Below, one piece after another: positions 23,687-28,296 of a stretch of DNA of 28,296 nucleotides. Each line of letters starts with the position of its first letter. The stretch's first letter is position 1. The position numbers were made by a program, and so were the translations under genes. The stretch comes from Lysobacterales bacterium (GTDB lineage: Bacteria > Pseudomonadota > Gammaproteobacteria > Xanthomonadales > SZUA-36). Under the pieces are notes generated by a model. It worked only from the letters and a program-made list of their open reading frames with translations, ran no database searches and had not been told where the DNA came from. The stretch is taken from positions 1-28,296 of the forward strand of contig JAKITM010000024.1 of the NCBI GenBank assembly GCA_021648045.1. The letters are read 5' to 3'.

Positions 23687-24115
23687 TCAGTTATCTAGAA
23701 GCTTGTCGATAATTTTTCCAAACTGGCGAATTTCGGTTTTTGTCAATACTGAGGTTATTTTTTGTTCACAGGCACTGATCTTAGGGATTACTTTAGTACG
23801 CAGATGGTTACCCGCCGGCGTTAGCATCAGTTTGCGTGCGCGGCCGTCATGTTCATGGTTTTCCGAGGTAACTAATTGTCGCTGGCTCAGGTTTTTTACT
23901 GCCCGGGAAATGCCTACCTTGTCCATCGCGGTATAATGTTTTAATTCAGTTGCTGTACTGTTGGGATACTGTCCCAGGACGGCTATAATTCGCCATTCTG
24001 AAATGCTGATTTGATGGTTGTCACGGTAACTCTCTGCTATTTCACCGGAGATCCGATTTGATAGCAGTGACAGCCGATAGGGCAGAAATTGTTCAAGATC
24101 AAATTCAGTTGACAT
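23687..24115 (-). CDS. MarR-family transcriptional regulator
   Basis: A 142-residue winged-helix repressor. I place the start at 24115 (MSTEFDLEQFLPY), where CGGAG lies 6 nt upstream; an ATG at 24142 has no ribosome site. MarR features are the N-terminal dimerisation helix, SISEWRIIAVLGQY, the recognition region NSTATELKHYTAMDKVGISR, the wing segment ENHEHDGRARKLMLTPAG with its conserved D-G-R, and a C-terminal helix. It is divergent from the fumarylacetoacetase and maleylacetoacetate isomerase genes. Between them lies a 22-bp dyad of MarR type that overlaps a consensus -10 for this gene, so autorepression and control of tyrosine catabolism by a pathway intermediate are likely. Control of the E1-E2 operon downstream is possible but less supported. 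Confidence 0.9.
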   Translation of the reverse strand: MSTEFDLEQFLPYRLSLLSNRISGEIAESYRDNHQISISEWRIIAVLGQYPNSTATELKHYTAMDKVGISRAVKNLSQRQLVTSENHEHDGRARKLMLTPAGNHLRTKVIPKISACEQKITSVLTKTEIRQFGKIIDKLLDN

Positions 24116-24155
24116 AATGGGCTCCGAAAGCAGGGTATTCATACAACAAACGCAT

Positions 24156-24177
24156 TATAGTTACAAATGAAACTATA
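24156..24177. promoter_or_regulatory. MarR-type operator overlapping divergent promoters
   Basis: The arms TATAGTT (24156-24162) and AACTATA (24171-24177) form an inverted repeat; 9 of 11 base pairs of the 22-bp dyad match. This resembles TAGTTnCATTTGnAACTA-like MarR operators. On the minus strand TATAAT (24159-24154) overlaps the left arm and fits a -10 for marR. On the plus strand TATATT (24174-24179) overlaps the right arm and may serve the fah gene. Confidence 0.65.
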
Positions 24178-24241
24178 TTCTAGGTTAATATACAGCATGA
24201 CCTGATAACTATTAGTAAATCACATTTCGAAGGATGGATCT

Positions 24242-25228
24242 ATGAAGCTTGCATCACTTAAACAAGGCGGTCGCGATGGCAGCCTGATTATCGTTTCCCG
24301 GAAGTTGGATCGTTATATTAGTGCCGCCCCGATTGTGGCAACACTGCAGTCAGCACTGGATAACTGGGATACTGCTGCACCGCGTTTGAATGCGCTTTCC
24401 GAACAGCTAAATGCCGGTGAACTCGAGTCCTTGCCATTAACCATGGAAATGTTGGCAGCCCCTTTGCCACGGGCTTATGAATTTGTAGATGGCAGCGCTT
24501 ACTTGCCGCATGTAGAGCGGGTGCGTAAGGCGCGTGGTGCTGAAGTGCCGGAATCATTTTATGTCGACCCGCTGATGTACCAAGGCACCAGTAGTGGCTT
24601 TCTCGGTCCGCGTGATGATGTAGCAGTTATTTCGGAAGACTATGGCATCGATTTTGAATCTGAAGTCATTATTATTACCGATGATGTACCGATGGGGATT
24701 GATGCTACAGTCGCTGCTGATCACATCCAGCTTATTGGTTTAATCAATGATGTTAGTCTGCGTAACCTGATTCCGGGTGAGCTGGCTAAGGGTTTCGGGT
24801 TTTTACATTCCAAACCTCGCTCGACGCTCTCACCTGTTTTTGTGACCCCAGATGAACTGGGTGATGCCTGGCAGGATAGTGTATTGAGCCTGCCACTGCT
24901 AAGCAATTTAAATGGCGAATTCTTCGGTAATCCTGAAGCGGGTGTCGATATGCAGTTTAATTTTGCACAATTACTAGCCCATGCGGTTAAAACCCGGCCC
25001 CTGTGTGCCGGTGCTATTGTCGGTTCAGGTACTATTGCCAATCAGGACACCTCACGCGGGGCCTCTTGCCTGGCTGAAAAGCGCATGTTGGAAATTATCG
25101 CCGATGGCAAGCCTAAAACTGCGTTTATGAGTTTTGGTGATCGCATCCAGATTGAGATGTTGAATGCTGAGGGTGAATCAATTTTTGGTGATATCGACCA
25201 GCAAATTGTTCAATATTCAGTAACTTAA
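24242..25228 (+). CDS. fahA: fumarylacetoacetase (FAH family)
   Basis: Hydrolyses fumarylacetoacetate to fumarate and acetoacetate, the last step of tyrosine/homogentisate breakdown. The 328-residue product starts at an ATG with AAGGATGG upstream. The FAH domain begins at ~residue 80 with the metal-binding acidic residues visible in DYGIDFESEVIIITDDVP (~139-156), then NDVSLRNLIP, a GFLHSKPRS segment, and GAIVGSGTIANQDTSRGASC near the C-terminus. The next gene is the isomerase that makes its substrate, which supports the pathway assignment over other FAH-fold enzymes. hppD and hmgA are not in the window. Confidence 0.9.
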   Translation: MKLASLKQGGRDGSLIIVSRKLDRYISAAPIVATLQSALDNWDTAAPRLNALSEQLNAGELESLPLTMEMLAAPLPRAYEFVDGSAYLPHVERVRKARGAEVPESFYVDPLMYQGTSSGFLGPRDDVAVISEDYGIDFESEVIIITDDVPMGIDATVAADHIQLIGLINDVSLRNLIPGELAKGFGFLHSKPRSTLSPVFVTPDELGDAWQDSVLSLPLLSNLNGEFFGNPEAGVDMQFNFAQLLAHAVKTRPLCAGAIVGSGTIANQDTSRGASCLAEKRMLEIIADGKPKTAFMSFGDRIQIEMLNAEGESIFGDIDQQIVQYSVT

Positions 25229-25256
25229 TGACTCGTTAAATATCTGGATTAAAAGT

Positions 25257-25922
25257 ATGGCTGAAATTTTATTGTATGACTACTGGCGCTCATCTGCAGC
25301 CTATCGGGTGCGTATCGCGCTAAATATTAAGGGATTGCGCTACCAGCAGCGCTCTGTACATTTAGTGCGTGATGGTGGTGAGCAAAAAAAGTCAGAATAT
25401 TTGGCGGTTAACCCGCAAGGCTTGGTACCCGCATTGCAGGTGGATGGCTTAACAATTACTCAATCACTGGCGATTCTTGAGTGGCTGGAAGAGCAATATC
25501 CCCAGCCGGCATTACTACCTGTGCAAGCAGCTGAAAGAGCATGGGTACGGGCCTTGGCACAAATTGTGGCCGCTGATATTCATCCCTTAAATAACCTGCG
25601 GGTAATGAGTTGGTTAAAAGATGATGCTAACGGCGCTATGGACAATAAGACTTTTATGCAGTGGTATCATCATTGGATTAAAGCCGGTTTCAGGGTCATA
25701 GAAAGCCAGTTGGAAAATAGTCCATTCAGCGGGCTTTGCTGTTATGGCGATGTCCCGGGATATGCAGATGCCTGCTTGATTCCACAAATGTATAATGCCG
25801 AACGGTTCGCTTGTGATCTGCAGGAGTTTCCACGAATCAGGACAATCACTGAATATTGTCGTAAACTTCCTGCATTCCTGAACGCACTACCGGAAAATCA
25901 GCCGGACGCGATAACATCCTAA
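25257..25922 (+). CDS. maiA: maleylacetoacetate isomerase (zeta-class GST)
   Basis: Converts maleylacetoacetate to fumarylacetoacetate with glutathione as cofactor. The 221-residue protein has the zeta-class active-site motif YWRSSAAYRVRIALN (~9-23, the SSxxxRVRIAL signature), the glutathione-binding VNPQGLVPALQVDG (~48-61) and QSLAILEWLEEQYP. The C-terminal all-helical GST domain includes QIVAADIHPLNNLRVM. It follows fahA by 28 nt and completes the fahA-maiA pair, presumably transcribed from the MarR-controlled promoter. Confidence 0.95.
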   Translation: MAEILLYDYWRSSAAYRVRIALNIKGLRYQQRSVHLVRDGGEQKKSEYLAVNPQGLVPALQVDGLTITQSLAILEWLEEQYPQPALLPVQAAERAWVRALAQIVAADIHPLNNLRVMSWLKDDANGAMDNKTFMQWYHHWIKAGFRVIESQLENSPFSGLCCYGDVPGYADACLIPQMYNAERFACDLQEFPRIRTITEYCRKLPAFLNALPENQPDAITS

Positions 25923-25938
25923 GGGTTGAACCTGAGCA

Positions 25939-26328
25939 ATGAATAATTATCTTTTCAAGATTATCCTCATAATTTTCCTGAGCGTATTGCTCAGCGCCTG
26001 CGTAAGCACTCCCCAACCCCAGCCGCGTGCGTTTGCAACGGCTGAGGCGGTGATTGAACAGGCTGAAAGAATTGGTGCCGGAGAATATGCGCCTACGGAG
26101 TTAACACACGCACGGGAACGTCTTGCCCAGGCACGAGATGCGGTTGAAACCTCGGGCCGTAAATCGCCGAATGCCAATTTTTTAATCGAACAGGCGGAAA
26201 TAAATGCAGAGCTTGCCATTGCCCGTTCACAGTTGGCAAAAACCCGCGATAGGGTGAGCCAGAAACGCAAAGATAACGCTAAGCTATTGAAATCATTGCA
26301 ACAGACCTATGCGGGGGAGTTTGAATAA
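25939..26328 (+). CDS. DUF4398-type lipoprotein
   Basis: A 129-residue lipoprotein with signal peptide and lipobox LLSAC (C21). The mature part is helical and Ala/Arg/Glu-rich, with AEAVIEQAERIGAGEYAP and ELTHARERLAQARDAV, the pattern of DUF4398, followed by a coiled-coil stretch rich in Lys and Gln. The function is unknown. Its stop overlaps the ATG of the OmpA-like gene (TAATG), and the next protein begins with a related helical segment, so the two probably arose by duplication or act together at the outer membrane and peptidoglycan. Confidence 0.85.
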   Translation: MNNYLFKIILIIFLSVLLSACVSTPQPQPRAFATAEAVIEQAERIGAGEYAPTELTHARERLAQARDAVETSGRKSPNANFLIEQAEINAELAIARSQLAKTRDRVSQKRKDNAKLLKSLQQTYAGEFE

Positions 26329-27323
26329 TGCCTGCCCGTACTCATCTTTTTAGAAACATTTTATTGCTGGGTTTAGTGGCAGGATTCACTGCCTGCGCCA
26401 CTGTGCCCCAGCAGAATCTGGCGCTGGAACGCCTGCGCGGCTCGCTGGATACACTCAAATCAGATCCGGAACTCGGTAAATATGCACCTCTTTCGCTTGG
26501 CGATGCCGAGAGAGCCTTACGGGAAGCTGAGCAACCGGGGCAAGATAAAGCTCGCCACGATCATCTGCTGTATATGGCAGATCGACGCATTCGCATTGCC
26601 CGTGCACTGGCGGAGCGTGAGCGTTTGGCGGCTGATTTTTTAGCCCTGGATGACGCGCAAAATAAAATGTTACTCAAAGCACAAACACTGGAAGCAGGCA
26701 GCGCCCGACGAGAAGCCGATCGCACCCGGATGATGCATGCGGCAATGGCGGAAGAGTCCGAATATAACAGCCAATTGGCGGCAGCCGCTGAAGTTTCCCG
26801 TCAACAAGCCGATACATCTGCTGAGAATGCCCGCGCCGAAGCCAAAGCTGCACGCAATTTGGCTGATGCCCAAGCTGTGCAAGCAGAGCTGGCACGCCAA
26901 GAAGCCAAGCTTGCCGGACAACAAAATGAAACCCTACAGCGGCAATTAGCAAATATGCAGCTTCGCCATACAGAATCCGGAGTGGTAGTTACCCTCGGTG
27001 ATGTATTATTTAAATCCGGCCAAAGTCAGCTTAAAACATCAGCAATGGAAAACCTGGATGAAGTCATCGAACTTCTGCAAAGTGAGCCGGATAAGAAAAT
27101 TCGAATTGAAGGACATACAGATTCAGTCGGTTCAGCGGCAGCGAACATCAAGCTCTCAACTAACCGCGCCAATGCCGTACGGGATGCATTAGTAGGCCGC
27201 GGGGTATCAGGGGAGCGTTTAACTACCTTGGGTTTGGGCGAGGACTTTCCGATCGACAGTAATGACACAGACCAGGGTCGCAGTAACAATCGACGAGTAG
27301 ATGTGATTTTGTTGGATAAGTAA
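26328..27323 (+). CDS. OmpA-family lipoprotein with N-terminal DUF4398-like region
   Basis: A 331-residue lipoprotein (lipobox GFTAC, C23). Residues ~25-95 resemble the DUF4398 helical pattern of the preceding protein (YAPLSLGDAERALREAEQ). A long Ala/Arg/Gln-rich coiled coil follows (~95-215, with QADTSAENARAEAKAARNLA). The C-terminal OmpA-like domain (~215-331) binds peptidoglycan, with DVLFKSGQSQL, RIEGHTDSVGS and the family Arg in NNRRVDVILL. This links the outer membrane to the cell wall through a long spacer. The two genes form an operon, starting 16 nt after maiA, and their transcription may continue from it. No convincing terminator was found after the stop. Confidence 0.9.
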   Translation: MPARTHLFRNILLLGLVAGFTACATVPQQNLALERLRGSLDTLKSDPELGKYAPLSLGDAERALREAEQPGQDKARHDHLLYMADRRIRIARALAERERLAADFLALDDAQNKMLLKAQTLEAGSARREADRTRMMHAAMAEESEYNSQLAAAAEVSRQQADTSAENARAEAKAARNLADAQAVQAELARQEAKLAGQQNETLQRQLANMQLRHTESGVVVTLGDVLFKSGQSQLKTSAMENLDEVIELLQSEPDKKIRIEGHTDSVGSAAANIKLSTNRANAVRDALVGRGVSGERLTTLGLGEDFPIDSNDTDQGRSNNRRVDVILLDK

Positions 27324-27406
27324 ATTAATACCCACTCTTGTTGGGGTTGCTGATCAAACTACTAGCTACCGGCAGACTGCTGAAAATTATGCAAAGGATT
27401 GGGTTT

Positions 27407-27478
27407 ATGAAAAGACTGATATCTAATCACAAATCAGGCCACAAACAGATCCCACCTTATCCAGGCATGCCTGACTGA
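27407..27478 (+). pseudogene. orphan gene start cut off by the DUF285 gene (23 codons)
   Basis: An ATG at 27407 has AAGGA at an 8-nt spacing, a good ribosome-binding site, and reads MKRLIS before the frame runs into the 3' end of the opposite-strand DUF285 gene (stop at 27423) and ends at 27476. A good start followed by about five own codons looks like the beginning of a gene removed by rearrangement. It could also be chance. Confidence 0.35.
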
Positions 27479-28296
27479 ACTCCACCCCACAGCAAGAAGG
27501 ATCTACATCACAAATCTGATCCACACAGGAGTGGCAGCCGTAAGGCATTGGGGATGGATTCACTTCACATAAGCTTAGGCCGCAGGTTTTGATATTCAGC
27601 GTTGCGCCTTTTTCAACGGTAAAATTCTGTTGAATATCGACCGCCCATCCGCTGGCAAGGATGACGTTCGCGCCAGCTGCTATTGTATAGGCAGGATCAA
27701 TGGATAATAATTCGCAGGCCTCATAGGTCGCATCATATTCCTCAGTAACACCAGCCACCATAATTAAATTACAAGCACCTTCTGGCAGGCACTTTTTACC
27801 ACCATCGGTGATGACCCAGGAGTTAGCTGTGATTAGTTGTGCTCTTGCCGCGGCAGCTTGCGGAGAACAGTAGGTCGAATTGCCACCACTGAATGTAACC
27901 CCCGCGTTAAGTAGTTGAGCCTCCCAGCCGATTAGCAGACTTTCATAATTTGCGGTGGAAAGAGTGGCATCAGCAAACATATTGCTGGCTAGTTCGAGGG
28001 CAGTTACATTCCAACCGCCAATGTCTTGATCAAAAGAGATCGCGCCTTTAAACATTTGAATCATATGGGTCACTGCGGTTGTATTCCAACCACTGACATC
28101 CGGGTTGGCAGAGCTCGCACCCCTGAACATAAAGGACATAAGCACAACACTTTCAGTGTTCCAGTTAATTGTATCTGGATTAGCTGAAGTCGCATTAGAA
28201 AACATCGAAAACATACTCTTAACAGCCGCAGTATCCCAATTGCTGGTATCCGGATTAGCCAATAGGGCACTACTGAACATAAAATCCATGCTCTCT
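27423..28296 (-). CDS. DUF285/BspA-like repeat surface protein with Cys-rich C-terminus (5' end outside window)
   Basis: The frame stays open to the window edge (codons before the ATG at 28289 read in frame as E-S), so the true start lies beyond 28296. At least four ~25-residue units are visible, each with a pattern like MxxMFxxAxxANPDxxxWNTxxV: FMFSSALLANPD, SMFSNATSANPDTINWNT, FMFRGASSANPDVSGWNT and QMFKGAISFDQDIGGWNV. This is the DUF285 (BspA-like, leucine-rich-like) repeat, common in surface proteins. After this comes a ~60-residue linker, a beta-helix-like segment (YTIAAGANVILASGWAVDI), and a tail with eight or more cysteines (CHSCVDQICDVDPSCC then ACLDKVGSVCGLIC), a disulfide-rich C-terminal motif. 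Adhesion or binding outside the cell is likely; no ligand is known. Confidence 0.85.
   Translation of the reverse strand, partial: ESMDFMFSSALLANPDTSNWDTAAVKSMFSMFSNATSANPDTINWNTESVVLMSFMFRGASSANPDVSGWNTTAVTHMIQMFKGAISFDQDIGGWNVTALELASNMFADATLSTANYESLLIGWEAQLLNAGVTFSGGNSTYCSPQAAAARAQLITANSWVITDGGKKCLPEGACNLIMVAGVTEEYDATYEACELLSIDPAYTIAAGANVILASGWAVDIQQNFTVEKGATLNIKTCGLSLCEVNPSPMPYGCHSCVDQICDVDPSCCGVEFSQACLDKVGSVCGLICD

Overview
The window looks like chromosomal DNA of a free-living, probably marine or aquatic gammaproteobacterium. The best evidence is the housekeeping block gloB - yafS-like methyltransferase - rnhA - dnaQ, which keeps the order known from enteric bacteria. It is joined by mltD, mltF, gltX, a FolE2-type GTP cyclohydrolase and a tRNA-Pro(GGG). 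I cannot name the genus from sequence alone.

Layout. Positions 1-3435 are an accessory, scarred region. It holds a truncated IS110-family transposase with its upstream non-coding end, a 15-bp hairpin, a mosaic secreted kelch/Ig-like protein gene, a signal-peptide gene cut short by AAACTCGAG repeats, and a second degenerate copy of the sequence found in the IS110 upstream region. Positions 3436-9354 form a candidate envelope-modification locus: a histidine kinase/response regulator pair on the minus strand, divergent from a tyrosine-phosphatase-like membrane protein, a GtrA protein, a GtrB/ArnC-like glycosyltransferase and an ArnT-like glycosyltransferase. GTTAA half-sites repeat at about 11-bp spacing in the divergent intergenic region and again ahead of gtrA, which suggests one PmrA/QseB-type response regulator controls both transcripts.

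Positions 9476-10747 hold tRNA-Pro and folE2. Positions 10832-14158 (minus) are a compact cell-wall operon: MltD with LysM repeats, an M23 peptidase with an HxD instead of HxH motif, and an unrecognised lipoprotein. Positions 14318-16968 are gloB, yafS-like, rnhA and dnaQ. A symmetric palindromic repeat (16966-17059) lies between the convergent dnaQ and mltF genes and supplies both stop codons. A 74-nt gapless relative of it (20115-20188) covers the last codons of gltX.

Positions 20195-23486 (minus) encode E1-alpha, E1-beta and E2 of a 2-oxoacid dehydrogenase complex with translationally coupled genes. The E2 has Thr where the usual catalytic Asp sits. Positions 23687-25922 are a MarR regulator divergent from fumarylacetoacetase and maleylacetoacetate isomerase, the last two steps of tyrosine/homogentisate breakdown, with a good MarR-type operator between them. 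Positions 25939-27323 encode two lipoproteins (DUF4398, and DUF4398-like plus OmpA). The window ends inside a DUF285/BspA-like repeat protein gene (minus), whose 3' end runs into an orphan start codon with a good ribosome-binding site, another apparent rearrangement junction.
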